This document shows, piece after piece, positions 26,731-35,735 of a DNA stretch of 64,000 nt. A model generated the notes under the pieces. It was given only the letters and a program-made list of their open reading frames with translations, ran no database searches and was not told the origin of the DNA. Position numbers and translations under genes: made by a program. Origin of the DNA: Carboxylicivirga marina (GTDB lineage Bacteria > Bacteroidota > Bacteroidia > Bacteroidales > Marinilabiliaceae); contig NZ_JAENRR010000003.1 in the NCBI RefSeq assembly GCF_016612505.1, positions 62,001 through 126,000 on the forward strand, written 5' to 3'. How positions within the stretch are numbered: position 1 is the first letter of the stretch; each line of letters starts with the position of its first letter.

Positions 26731-27465
26731 TTGAGAGAAATTATTAAAATAAAAAGCCTTTCTGCCTCATTAGGCGGCCGCAATATCCTATCGGACATTA
26801 GTTTTAATGTGTATGATAAAGAGATAACAGTTATCCTTGGAAGAAGTGGAGCCGGTAAATCAGTGCTTTTAAAACACCTGCTGGGGCTCATGGATATTCA
26901 GGAAGGGGAGGTTGTCATTTTTGGTAAGGATATAGCTGAAATGCAGGAAGAAGAACAGAAAAGGCTGTACTTCCAAATGGGGGTTTTTTATCAGAATGGC
27001 GGATTGCTAAATGCCTTAACAGTAGGCGAAAATATTGCTTTGCCTCTGGAACAGAACAGTAACCTGAGCCATGAACTCATCGATCATATTGTTTGGTCAA
27101 AACTCAAACTGGTGAATTTATTAAACGCCTATTATTTATACCCTTCCCAGCTAAGTGGAGGCATGCTCAAAAGAGCTGCCTTAGCAAGGGCAATAGTAAT
27201 GGATCCGTTACTGCTATTTTGTGATGAACCGGGTGCCGGCCTTGATCCCATTTCTCTGGTTTCATTGGATAAATTAATACTGAACTTAAGAGAGCAATTA
27301 GGAATGTCAATTGTTGTAGTGACACATGAAGTATCAAGTATATTTAGAATAGCTGACCGCATCGTTTTTATTGATAGTGGCCAGGTTGTATTTCAGGGCA
27401 CTTTAGAGGAGGCCTTGCAAGCTCAAAATAAACAGGTTAAGAACTATTTTGATACAGCTAAGTAA
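26731..27465 (+). CDS. mlaF: MlaF-like ABC ATPase
   Basis: A 244-residue ATPase that powers the Mla lipid transporter. Walker A is GRSGAGKSVLLKHLL, with the serine-valine variant seen in MlaF. The signature is LSGGMLKRAALARA, Walker B is LLLFCDEPGAGLDP and the switch is VVTHE. The start codon is TTG, the only start before the conserved first beta strand. It ends the Mla operon. No convincing terminator follows. Confidence 0.93.
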   Translation: MREIIKIKSLSASLGGRNILSDISFNVYDKEITVILGRSGAGKSVLLKHLLGLMDIQEGEVVIFGKDIAEMQEEEQKRLYFQMGVFYQNGGLLNALTVGENIALPLEQNSNLSHELIDHIVWSKLKLVNLLNAYYLYPSQLSGGMLKRAALARAIVMDPLLLFCDEPGAGLDPISLVSLDKLILNLREQLGMSIVVVTHEVSSIFRIADRIVFIDSGQVVFQGTLEEALQAQNKQVKNYFDTAK

Positions 27466-27763
27466 GCATCATTAAAGTATTACCAATGATAATTTCGCTG
27501 CTAAATTTTCATTTAATTCTATCTGATATGCAACCATCTATGTGTTATAAAATACCAATTCTTTAACATCAAATTCGAGCTAAATAGAACTCATCTTAAA
27601 AACACTAATTATTTACATGTTGGTTTCTCTAATAAACACTTCACTTTGAAGAAGAGGTGCTCCTCACGCGTCAATTGGCAACAGCAGCGCCAGATCGTTG
27701 CAGCATTTATTTCAGTTCTATCTATAAGATTAATAAAAGCTGTACAGCCAAAGTCAGAACTAA

Positions 27764-28004
27764 TGCAATCATTCCGTCTGCAAGAATTGTATTGGTGCAA
27801 ATTTCGTAGAGTCAGTAAAAAAAAGGTATTACATTCTTCCTGTTTAATTTTACATGATTCACACATTTTCGAGTGTGTCACGTCTCTTGTTTTTAAGTTT
27901 TTAAAGTGAGAAGGTGTTATATTGAGAAATGCACCAGTTTAAAAAATAGTAGCTTGTATAATATATTATTTTGTTAGTATTCTATTATATTTCGCTAACT
28001 TGTA
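27764..28004 (-). pseudogene. Decayed copy of the araC-type regulator at 35676 and its flanks
   Basis: 27764-27917 matches 35582-35735 closely over about 154 bases (the intact gene's 3' end and downstream DNA). A one-base loss in the lysine-rich C-terminus breaks the frame. Shorter matches follow in the same order: AATGCACCA, GTATAATAT just before the intact start codon, and 27978-28004 against 36458-36485 (27/28 nt with three differences). So the copy keeps both ends of the regulator locus and has lost most of the coding part. The rest of 27466-28063 holds nothing else. Confidence 0.75.
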
Positions 28005-28063
28005 GGTAGAGTCAGCAACTTTTTAAATGTTTTTGTTACACTACTTTCAAGCTCTCGGTTTTA

Positions 28064-28933
28064 ATGAGGTATTTTATTCAGTATAATGAAACAGAGATAA
28101 AACTACATTCGATGAAAAGACTTTCCGCCGATGATTATATTCAAAAATTAGAAAAGCAGAATACTGATCTAGAGCTAATTATCAAAGAACAACAGCAAGA
28201 AATTGATAAAATTGTTAATGGTAGAATAAACGATCTTGAGGAGGTAATAAAAGCACGTGATAAATTCTATCTTATAATTGCACATGAGCTAAGAAACCCT
28301 TTTAATGGAATTTTGGGCTTGGTAGAGTTACTTATTAATGATTTTCGGAGTTATACAATGGAGGAAATTGAAAGCTTCCTGAAAATGTTATACCGGACGT
28401 CTAAAATAACATACGAATTACTTATTAGCTTATCAGAATGGTTAAATGTTAAAAATGATAAGATGCCATTTAAACCGTCGCGCATCAACATCTCTCCCAT
28501 TCTAACCGAAGCTATCAATTCAGCGCAATTAAATGCTCAAAAGAAAAAGATAACCATTCATAACTTTATCAATAAGGATATTGTTGCCTATATAGATAAG
28601 CATATGATTGCCTCAGTTTTCAGGAACTTGATTAATAATGCCATAAAATTCACTGACAACAATGGCACTATTGAGGTTACAGCCCTTGCAAAGAATGATT
28701 TTATTGAAATTGTAGTGAAGGATAATGGAATAGGTTTGCATGAAGATGCTTTGCGTAAGATTTTTAAGCAGGAAGCTATTCACTCAACCTATGGTACCGC
28801 ACAAGAGCATGGAACAGGATTAGGTTTGCTACTCTGCAAAGAATTTATTGAAATTGAAGGAGGTAAAATTTGGGTGGAAAGTAATTTGGGACAAGGCAGC
28901 GAATTCAAATTTACTTTACCTTGCCATAAGTAA
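28064..28933 (+). CDS. Soluble sensor histidine kinase
   Basis: A 289-residue histidine kinase with no membrane segment. An N-terminal coiled coil (about residues 22-65, ending DLEEVIKARDKFY) leads into the HisKA domain with phospho-acceptor His74 (IIAHELRNPFNGILGL). The ATPase domain has the N box FRNLINNAIKFTD, the G1 box VVKDNGIGL and the G2 box HGTGLGLLL. No PAS domain or receiver is attached, so it probably takes its signal from a partner and passes phosphate to an unlinked regulator. The ATG at 28112 is a possible later start. A 27-base segment shared with the araC/GT4 intergenic region lies 60 bases upstream. Confidence 0.92.
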   Translation: MRYFIQYNETEIKLHSMKRLSADDYIQKLEKQNTDLELIIKEQQQEIDKIVNGRINDLEEVIKARDKFYLIIAHELRNPFNGILGLVELLINDFRSYTMEEIESFLKMLYRTSKITYELLISLSEWLNVKNDKMPFKPSRINISPILTEAINSAQLNAQKKKITIHNFINKDIVAYIDKHMIASVFRNLINNAIKFTDNNGTIEVTALAKNDFIEIVVKDNGIGLHEDALRKIFKQEAIHSTYGTAQEHGTGLGLLLCKEFIEIEGGKIWVESNLGQGSEFKFTLPCHK

Positions 28934-29012
28934 TGGCAACAGGTATTTTTGCACGGGGCTCTTTATAGCATTAGTAACATGTAACAGACCATAATCAAAA
29001 GATTAAGAAAAT

Positions 29013-29312
29013 ATGATTCCTGAAAAGTTTAAAAATTACTATCTGGGAACAAACAAGCTATTCTTTCCTGAATATGAGTTTGTGATTAAACTAAGCTTTC
29101 CCAGTGTCTTTATCCGTTTTAAACGCACTGAAGGCTATTATACTGATTTTGATAAGTTTTTCAAAAGTGTTGCTGAAGTGCATTACCTCGATGGCACTAA
29201 ACCTCCGAAGAGTGAAGAGCGTCAAATTTTAAATGAGGTATGGGATTTTCTTACCATGGTAAAGAGTCCCAACAAAGGTAATTTTTTGGCAGGTAACCAA
29301 AATGTGGACTAG
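29013..29312 (+). CDS. Hypothetical protein, 99 residues
   Basis: A small soluble protein beginning MIPEKFKNYYLGTNKLFFPE, rich in aromatic and charged residues, with no signal or membrane segment. I do not recognise the family. It follows the histidine kinase by 79 bases on the same strand and could be co-transcribed with it. The composition looks like real coding sequence. Confidence 0.6.
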   Translation: MIPEKFKNYYLGTNKLFFPEYEFVIKLSFPSVFIRFKRTEGYYTDFDKFFKSVAEVHYLDGTKPPKSEERQILNEVWDFLTMVKSPNKGNFLAGNQNVD

Positions 29313-29384
29313 CGAAATCATCCGAGATAGTATCTTCCGGGATGCATCTATACTTCTCTAAATGGAGTATAAATGCCCGATAGT

Positions 29385-30158
29385 TTATTTTTTTGATGCG
29401 AATTTCACTTTATTCTTCACATAAATCAATCTATGTCGGCTATTGGGGCTATCCCTTTGCTCTATTTCAAATCGATTGATGGAGTTAATCAGGGGGGTCA
29501 ATTTCTGAAACCCATAGTTACGTGGGTCAAAGTTTGGGCGTTTCTTTTGCAACAAGCTTCCGACATCGCCTAAAAATGCCCAACCGTCGTCATCAGACAG
29601 GTCGTTGATGGTAGTGGCTATCAGTCTAATTACCTTTGGGGTAATCTTATCAAATGCTTCTTTTTCAACTTCCTTATCATCTTCGTCCTCTTTCTCCTTA
29701 GCTCTGGTTTTTAAAATTTCGATGTATATAAACTTATCGCAGGCTACAATAAATGGCGTTGGCGTTTTTTTCTCACCAATCCCAATTACCATTATGCCTG
29801 CTTCTCGCAAACGGGTTGCCAGTTTTGTAAAATCACTATCGCTCGATACCAAGCAGAAACCATTAACTTTTTCAGAATATAGAATATCCATGGCATCAAT
29901 TATCATAGCTGAATTGGTAGCATTATTACCCGATGTATATACGTATTGCTGAATTGGCGTAATCGCATTCTCCAGTCATACCTTTTTCCAATTACTTAAG
30001 TCAGGTCGTGTCCAGTCATCATATATTCTTTTAATAGTAGGATTACCGTATTTAGCAATTTCCTCCATCATTTCTTTGACGTTGGCTGATGGAATATTGT
30101 CACCATCAATTAATACTGCTAGTTTTAAATTCATCAGCTTATTTTTTAGATTCATCAT
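29385..30158 (-). pseudogene. NYN-domain (LabA/DUF88-like) gene interrupted by an in-frame TGA
   Basis: The minus strand holds one continuous frame of 258 codons broken only by TGA at 29976-29978. Before the stop: LKLAVLIDGDNIPSANVKEM, the first NYN nuclease strand with its Asp. After it in the same frame: LENAITPIQQYVYTSGNNA, then FCLVSSDSDFTKLATRLREA, with the second set of NYN aspartates, and a C-terminal OST-HTH/LOTUS-like domain (KVIRLIATTINDLSDDDGWA). The intact protein would be a predicted RNA-cleaving NYN protein. The stop falls just after WKKV, inside the domain. Restart at ATG 29906 would lose the first catalytic strand. Confidence 0.85.
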
Positions 30159-30746
30159 ACTTTGTTATTCATTAGAAACAAACATCACGTTAATGAATTA
30201 TATGACAGTTCTCTATTACGAGTAAATTAAAAACTACAGAGCCCTGTTCTGAGTTAGATAAATGTTACCGCCTTTGCTATTGGACCAGTTATGCTCTACC
30301 CAACCAAATTATTACCGTTTATTTACTGCTGTTACAATGCAATTAACCTTAATCATCAGCCTGATTAGTATAATCTCTGCCCTAAGATTAGAATACTTTG
30401 GCTTGCTGCAGGCGCAGAAGTTTCGTAACTTAAATCGAATTTCTTTGACCCTCTTTTTATAAAAAGCACTCTGGTAGAGCCATTTGTTTTTCGTCAGGTT
30501 TGTTCATCAGATCTCCTTTGTTTGGCAATTAAATATTAGTGTATAACGCCAAAGAAACGATAGGTTAAGATATATTTTACAGTTGCTGAAACGTACAGGT
30601 AATCCAATAGATATGAGACACTTGAATCAAGTATGTGATTTTGATGATTCCAATGGACACATAATTTATCACTCCTGACGATAACTGGATGATTAAGGTC
30701 TATTTGGGAGTTCCCTCCGACCATTGATAAAACATATACTAAGCAC
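30159..30746. other. Gene-free stretch
   Basis: 588 AT-rich bases between the broken NYN gene and the first radical SAM gene. A 66-codon frame at 30262-30462 does not look like a protein I recognise. No hairpin or repeat of note. It should contain divergent promoters for both neighbours. Confidence 0.4.
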
Positions 30747-32054
30747 ATGAAAATTCTCCTCATCTCACCAACCGTCGATACTGAAAAAAGGACCAACAAA
30801 GGACTTATGATACCGCAACTCGCTCTTTATATACTTGAAGGATTAACTCCTGATCGATTTGATGTAGAGGTGATAGAGGAAGAAACAAAGAAGGTTAACC
30901 TGGAACAAGAATGTGCTTTGGTTGCCATAAGTTGCATGACGGCTAACGCCCCCAGGGCCTATCAGCTTTGCGATGATTTTCAAAAAAGAGGGAAGACAGT
31001 CATACTTGGTGGTGTACACCCTACCATACTTCCTGACGAAGCCTTATTGCATGCCAATGCGGTGGTTATAGGTGAAGCAGAAGGTGTTTGGGAGACACTT
31101 CTGTGTGATTTTGAAAACAATACTCTGAAGCAAAAATATCACAACTCTAATCCTGATTTAGAGAAATATGTTCGTAAAGATTTTAAAAAAATAGCATCGA
31201 AAAGACTGTTCAATATAATTCCAATATTAACAACCCGTGGCTGCCCTTATAATTGCGATTTTTGCTGTGTAACTAACTTATTCGGACAAAAAATACGACA
31301 TATCTCAGTTGAAAATATTGTACGCGATATAAGAGAATCACAAGCAAAGGTCTTTATTTTTCTGGATGACAATATTATTGGTAACCCAGCATATGCCAAA
31401 GCGCTCTTTAAAGCTATTAAACCATTGAAGATTAAATGGGTTGGGCAAGCCTCTATATCTTTATTAGTGGGTGATGATGAGTTAATACAATTAGCAGCTG
31501 AAAGTGGCTGTCAGTCACTTTTTCTAGGTATTGAAAGTGTTTCGGTAAAACAGCTGTTATCTATGCGCAAATCGATAAAGGAAATTCAACATCTTGAACA
31601 CGCTTTTAAAAAGGTAAAAAAGATGGGAATTCTTATCCATGCATCCATTGTTTTTGGCTTTGATGATGATACGAAGGAAATATTTGATGAAACAGTTCAA
31701 TTCCTGGTGCGAAACAAAGTGAGCACCGTTTCATTCAATGTCTTAACTCCTTACCCCGGAACCAAAGTGTATGAAAAGCTAAAAAATGAGGATCGCTTAA
31801 TTACAACAGATTGGAAGTATTATGACCACAATACAGTTGTGTTTAAGCCCAAAAATATGACTCCCCTTGAGCTGCAGCTGGGGAAAATAAATGCCAGGAA
31901 GAAGTTTTATAGTAAAACGTCAGTACTGAAGCGATTATTAGGCAATTGGTACAAACCGTTTGTATATCTTTCGATGAATTTAGGCCATATGAAACAAGTA
32001 AAAGTTGAAAGCCGCCGAATAGCTAATTTAAAAGCCAACCTATTGCGGCAGTAG
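30747..32054 (+). CDS. B12-binding-type radical SAM protein
   Basis: A 435-residue radical SAM enzyme. The first 130 residues form a cobalamin-binding-type Rossmann domain (LVAISCMTANAPRAYQL, KTVILGGVHPTILPDEAL). The core has the iron-sulfur motif CPYNCDFC, preceded by TRGC, and FIFLDDNIIGN. Relatives act as methyltransferases or rearranging enzymes in lipid and secondary metabolism. The chain ends with VKVESRRIANLKANLLRQ. It is monocistronic here, but a paralogue of similar layout lies at 33985 on the other strand. The substrate cannot be deduced. Confidence 0.88.
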   Translation: MKILLISPTVDTEKRTNKGLMIPQLALYILEGLTPDRFDVEVIEEETKKVNLEQECALVAISCMTANAPRAYQLCDDFQKRGKTVILGGVHPTILPDEALLHANAVVIGEAEGVWETLLCDFENNTLKQKYHNSNPDLEKYVRKDFKKIASKRLFNIIPILTTRGCPYNCDFCCVTNLFGQKIRHISVENIVRDIRESQAKVFIFLDDNIIGNPAYAKALFKAIKPLKIKWVGQASISLLVGDDELIQLAAESGCQSLFLGIESVSVKQLLSMRKSIKEIQHLEHAFKKVKKMGILIHASIVFGFDDDTKEIFDETVQFLVRNKVSTVSFNVLTPYPGTKVYEKLKNEDRLITTDWKYYDHNTVVFKPKNMTPLELQLGKINARKKFYSKTSVLKRLLGNWYKPFVYLSMNLGHMKQVKVESRRIANLKANLLRQ

Positions 32055-32718
32055 AGTTTAATTAATGCTAACAAACAAGCTGATGCAATTACTCAACAAT
32101 ACATTTCCTAATATTCACGATCAATTTACTATTTATAATATCTGACAAAACAATTACAAAAACTAAATTAATGAACGTGTCATATTAAACTAAAAATCAG
32201 AAGGTCAAATCATAATTAACCATTGAAATTCTTTTTTTGTATATCAGTGCAATAATAATTGAGTTTTGAATAACTCATACTGCTGTTGAATAGGCTTTAT
32301 CACAATTTTCTCCTGTTATTTTAAAAGTGTCCAATGTGTGAATTATGTAACATATTTATGGATTTGTGTAAGGACTCCCCAATAACTGGATCGTAACTTT
32401 GTATTTGTTAGGAGGTATTCTTACAAAAATAAGGTGATAAAGCATTTAGAATAATTGCTTTGTTACTTGTTAATATTAGAAAATACTCACAAACTAACAT
32501 TGGCTAAGTTACAATCTGATAAGGATCAGGCTAAGATGATTGCTTCAATTAAGATGTTTTTAATGAACTATTAGGTCACGCATAAAGAAATAACGTTGGT
32601 TTTAGTTGGGAAGTAATAGTCAGTTAACCAGTCAATTATGCTGCATCATCTTTCGAATGAACCATGTGCTGAATTAATCAGATTTGGTTTGTTTACATAC
32701 TTATTTAAACAAAATACC
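32055..32718. other. Gene-free stretch
   Basis: About 660 AT-rich bases between the radical SAM gene and a small membrane protein gene. A perfect -7 promoter match TAACTTTG lies at 32394-32401 without a well-spaced upstream element. A short open frame at about 32492-32572 (AKLQSDKDQAKMIASIKMF) is too short to judge. Confidence 0.35.
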
Positions 32719-32877
32719 ATGAAAAATTTATTGTATGTTATATCAGGACTATTAATAGTTATATGGGGAATTATCTTTTTTGGATTCAATTCTTCAGGAT
32801 CCGTTCATTGGTTGTTAGCATTTGCTGGATTAGCGATACTTATGGGGTTTATTTTAACCAGACGATTAACAAACTAA
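32719..32877 (+). CDS. Small membrane protein, lmo0937/DUF5670-like
   Basis: A 52-residue protein with two membrane helices (LLYVISGLLIVIWGIIFFGF and WLLAFAGLAILMGFIL). The pattern MKNLLYxI...W...FF.F...G..H.LL..A...IL fits the short lmo0937 family, often linked to stress regulons. The longer open frame starts at 32638, but the ATG at 32719 begins the family pattern exactly. It lies upstream of a universal stress protein gene, which suits a stress role, though a terminator separates them. Confidence 0.7.
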   Translation: MKNLLYVISGLLIVIWGIIFFGFNSSGSVHWLLAFAGLAILMGFILTRRLTN

Positions 32878-32918
32878 TTAGATAACAATGCTAAGCCATA
32901 AGTTTAAGTTAGTAATGA

Positions 32919-32945
32919 GGGGTTTCTTTAAAGGAACCTTTTATT
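32919..32945 (+). terminator. Terminator after small membrane protein gene
   Basis: GGTTTC (32921-32926) pairs with GGAACC (32933-32938, one G-T pair) around a 6-nt loop and runs into TTTTATT. Confidence 0.65.
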
Positions 32946-33019
32946 AGGCTGGCTCGCCTTCGAAGCCTATACAAATATGATTGTTAGCATGGTTTATTTA
33001 ACTATTTAACTATCATCTG

Positions 33020-33496
33020 ATGAAACGAGTTATTATTGCACTCGACTTTGATCCCAGCGCTCAAAAGGTAGCTGAGGAAGGTTATGCCCTAGCTAAATCT
33101 TTAAAAGCTAAGGTTACTTTAGTACATGTAAAAGCTGATGCAGATTATTACAGTTCCCTTGGCCAGGTTGTAGTTATTGGCTTCTCAGGTCACTTAAAAG
33201 GTGATACACCTATAGCACCTGATAATATTGACCCTGATGCTATTTCGCAGGAATTTCTTAATAAGGCGATGTTACATCTTGCAGATAAGAACATCGAAGT
33301 TATGGTAGCAAACGGTTCATGTGCCGATTCATTGATTGATGTTGCCAATCAGTTAAACGCATATATGATAGTTATGGGTTCGCATAGCCGTAAATGGTTT
33401 GAAAACACAACTATTGGCAGTGTTACTCAAAAGGTGTTACTTGGCTCAAGTATTCCAGTATTTGTGATTCCTACAAACAATAATAGGATTGATTAA
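33020..33496 (+). CDS. Universal stress protein (UspA family)
   Basis: A 158-residue single-domain universal stress protein. It starts MKRVIIALDFDPSAQKVAEE with the family's first strand and Asp, and ends with the nucleotide-binding block YMIVMGSHSRKWFENTTIGS followed by VTQKVLLGSSIPVFVIP. The G-x2-G-x9-G-S/T pattern is present as GSHSRKWFENTTIGSV. It likely binds ATP or AMP in the cytoplasm under stress. A broken copy of this gene and its leader lies at 22586. Confidence 0.92.
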   Translation: MKRVIIALDFDPSAQKVAEEGYALAKSLKAKVTLVHVKADADYYSSLGQVVVIGFSGHLKGDTPIAPDNIDPDAISQEFLNKAMLHLADKNIEVMVANGSCADSLIDVANQLNAYMIVMGSHSRKWFENTTIGSVTQKVLLGSSIPVFVIPTNNNRID

Positions 33497-33539
33497 CTAG
33501 TGAATTTCTCTCCTCGACATCCTTACTGTTTAATAATTT

Positions 33540-33890
33540 TCAGATTGCTACATCTTCATAGCCGCTCTTTATGACGGTTGATATCATTTTAAACCGTTCG
33601 TTGGCTTTTATATTATGGGATGTGTGGGCCGGTATGATTATACCGTTGCCTGTTTTAAGGAAATTAGAGTGATGGTCAATGACCACCTCTGCCTGACCTT
33701 CAATTACCTGCATAAAGGTGTCAAAGGGAGAGGTCTTTTCAGTAAGTGCTTCACCGGTGTCAATAGCCAAAACACTCACATTACCTGTGTTTTTTTTTAT
33801 AATGGTTTTACATACCACGGAATTGGGAACATATTCAATGATTTCAATTAAAATATGTGTCTTTGATTTTTCTAATTCGGTGGTTGACAT
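33540..33890 (-). CDS. Cupin-domain protein
   Basis: A 116-residue single cupin barrel. The blocks SVLAIDTGEALTEKTSPFD (first cupin motif), QVIEGQAEVVID and GNGIIIPAHTSHNIKANERF (second motif, with the His in PAHTSHN) are typical of cupin_2 proteins. The frame extends to 33926, but MSTTELEKSK at 33890 is the more natural start. The first motif lacks the usual HxH pair, so metal binding is uncertain. It converges with the stress protein gene and lies 59 bases upstream of the radical SAM gene on the same strand. Confidence 0.75.
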   Translation of the reverse strand: MSTTELEKSKTHILIEIIEYVPNSVVCKTIIKKNTGNVSVLAIDTGEALTEKTSPFDTFMQVIEGQAEVVIDHHSNFLKTGNGIIIPAHTSHNIKANERFKMISTVIKSGYEDVAI

Positions 33891-33984
33891 ACGTTTTACT
33901 TTTCTGATTAAACAAAGGTACTTCAACAGACATCGTAATTTGTTATACTATTGATGGTTTCATTTACATCATTCACACATTTTA

Positions 33985-35475
33985 CTAACCCGGATTAAGG
34001 CCATATACCGTTCTAAAATGATAGCCATAAACAGCAAAAGTGATGGCTTCGGTTAACAGGCCAGGCTTTTTAAATAAGGTCCAGAACAACAGTTTCCAAA
34101 ATTCGATACGGCCTTTTTTAATAATACCAATGATATACATAGACTTAAGAAAGGCAACAAACAGTGACAAGTTGATTCCCTGATGTTGTTTGTAGGTGTG
34201 ATTATAATTTAAAAATAACTGACGCACCCTCTTATAGTATGGTTTGGTAGTATATATGGCTGAGATTATCTTTTTATATCCATCCAACAATTGGTGGTAA
34301 TCCATTTTAGGGATAAAGTTCATTGATAAATCGGTATTGTTCCCAGAGGTTTCTTTGGTTAAACGTTTCTCGGCCTCTAAGCGCTTATATAGTTGCGTAT
34401 GCCTGGGAGCATTTAACAAGCCCACCATCGCCGAAACAATACCACTTTTTTGGATAAAGTCAATTTGGCGTTGAAAGACACTGGGCGTATCGCTGTCAAA
34501 TCCCACAATAAAGCCGCCCGAAACGGTCAATCCTGTCTTTTGAATGACTTTAATGGATTGCAACAAATTTCTACCCTTGTTTTGTAATTTATTACAGGTA
34601 TGAAGCGATGTTTCATCAGGTGTTTCTATGCCAATAAAAGTAGACGTTATGCCAGTTTCAACCATCAATGTCATGAGCTCATGATCATCGGCAACATTAA
34701 TAGAACTTTGGATATTAAACACAAAAGGATAATTGTGCTGTTGCATCCATTGTCTCATCTGAGGAAGTAATTGGTATTTAATTTCTTTTTTGTTACCAAT
34801 AAAATTATCATCCACAATTGAAACAGGTCCACGCCAGCCTAGGCGGTATAATTCCTCCAAATCATGAATAATCTGGCGGGGCCATTTCATTCTCACCTTA
34901 TGGCCTAAAAGGGAGGTGATTTCACAAAAGTCGCATGAGTAAGGGCACCCGCGGGAAACCTGAATATTCATGAAAAAATACTTTTTCATTTGCAACAGGT
35001 GATAATCAGGCATTGGAGTATCCGATAGATCGGCAAATTGGTCTGTCTTGTATACTTTGGCGGGATGGCCATTTGCCAAATCAGCCAGAAACAAGGGTAA
35101 GGTGATTTCTGCTTCATTCAAGACAAAATGGTCAATCTGTGGATAGTTATGATGCTCCTGAGTAAAAAGCGGACCACCTGCCACTATTTTTGTTCCCAGT
35201 TTCACGCACTCCGAAATGATATTACTGACGGATTGCCTTTGAATGTGCATGGCACTAATAAAAACGTAATCGGCCCAAAGAATGTCCTTAGCTTCCAGTT
35301 CACAAATGTTTAAATCAACCAGCTTTTTATTCCATTCACCTGGCAGCATGGCCGATACAGTGATGAGGCCTAGTGGAGGTACCGCCGCTTTTTTAGATAT
35401 AAACTTAAGCGCATGTTTAAAACTCCAGAAGGAGTCGGGATATAGCGGATATACGAGTAAAATGTTCATTATCAC
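33985..35475 (-). CDS. B12-binding-type radical SAM protein with DUF4070-like tail
   Basis: A 496-residue radical SAM enzyme. An N-terminal cobalamin-binding-type domain (YVFISAMHIQRQSVSNIISE, KIVAGGPLFTQE) is followed by the cluster motif RGCPYSCDFCE and FNIQSSINVADDHELM. The C-terminal 130 residues match the DUF4070-type tail (STSTFIGIETPDETSLH region, then LNAPRHTQLYKRLEAEKRL). That layout is shared by hopanoid methylases of the HpnP/HpnR type and many other methyltransferases. Hopanoid genes are not present here, so the substrate is unknown. It lies downstream of the AraC regulator gene on the same strand. Confidence 0.88.
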   Translation of the reverse strand: MIMNILLVYPLYPDSFWSFKHALKFISKKAAVPPLGLITVSAMLPGEWNKKLVDLNICELEAKDILWADYVFISAMHIQRQSVSNIISECVKLGTKIVAGGPLFTQEHHNYPQIDHFVLNEAEITLPLFLADLANGHPAKVYKTDQFADLSDTPMPDYHLLQMKKYFFMNIQVSRGCPYSCDFCEITSLLGHKVRMKWPRQIIHDLEELYRLGWRGPVSIVDDNFIGNKKEIKYQLLPQMRQWMQQHNYPFVFNIQSSINVADDHELMTLMVETGITSTFIGIETPDETSLHTCNKLQNKGRNLLQSIKVIQKTGLTVSGGFIVGFDSDTPSVFQRQIDFIQKSGIVSAMVGLLNAPRHTQLYKRLEAEKRLTKETSGNNTDLSMNFIPKMDYHQLLDGYKKIISAIYTTKPYYKRVRQLFLNYNHTYKQHQGINLSLFVAFLKSMYIIGIIKKGRIEFWKLLFWTLFKKPGLLTEAITFAVYGYHFRTVYGLNPG

Positions 35476-35581
35476 CTTTAATCAAAATAGTTTAGCCTGC
35501 TCATGGCCAATCCCATTCCCCACCAATGAGTTGTATCCTCACAGCTTTAGTGCTTGCAAATGGTTTGTTTATCAGAAACAT

Positions 35582-35735
35582 TGCAACCATTGCGTCTGCG
35601 AGAATTGTATTGGTGCAAATTTCGTATAGTCAGTCAAAAAAGGCATTACATTTTTCCTGTTTAATTTTGCAAAATTCACACATTTTCGAGTGTGTCACGT
35701 CTCTTGTTTTTAAGCTTTTTAAAGTGAGAAGGTGT
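35582..35735. repeat. Segment repeated at 27764-27917
   Basis: About 154 bases covering the last 60 bases of the araC gene and about 95 bases beyond, nearly identical to 27764-27917. The shared non-coding core includes GAATTGTATTGGTGCAAATT. This is the intact partner of the decayed copy. Confidence 0.85.

Noticed and set aside
29976-29978. TGA read as an amino acid (recoding or selenocysteine) in the NYN gene
   Set aside because: All other genes in the window use TAA, TAG and TGA as stops, and a selenocysteine at this site is not part of the NYN family.
30262-30462. 66-codon plus-strand frame
   Set aside because: The hydrophobic, low-information sequence matches no family and lies in an AT-rich intergenic stretch.
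32394-32401. Exact -7 box TAACTTTG
   Set aside because: The nearest TTTG is 27 bases upstream, too far for the Bacteroidota -33 element, and the next gene is over 300 bases away.
33985-35475. Hopanoid C2/C3 methylase (HpnP/HpnR)
   Set aside because: The domain layout fits, but no squalene-hopene cyclase or other hopanoid gene is in the window, and the family covers many other methyltransferases.
27764-35735. CRISPR array from the repeated segments
   Set aside because: The repeats are two copies of a gene end and flank, not a series of short, evenly spaced repeats.
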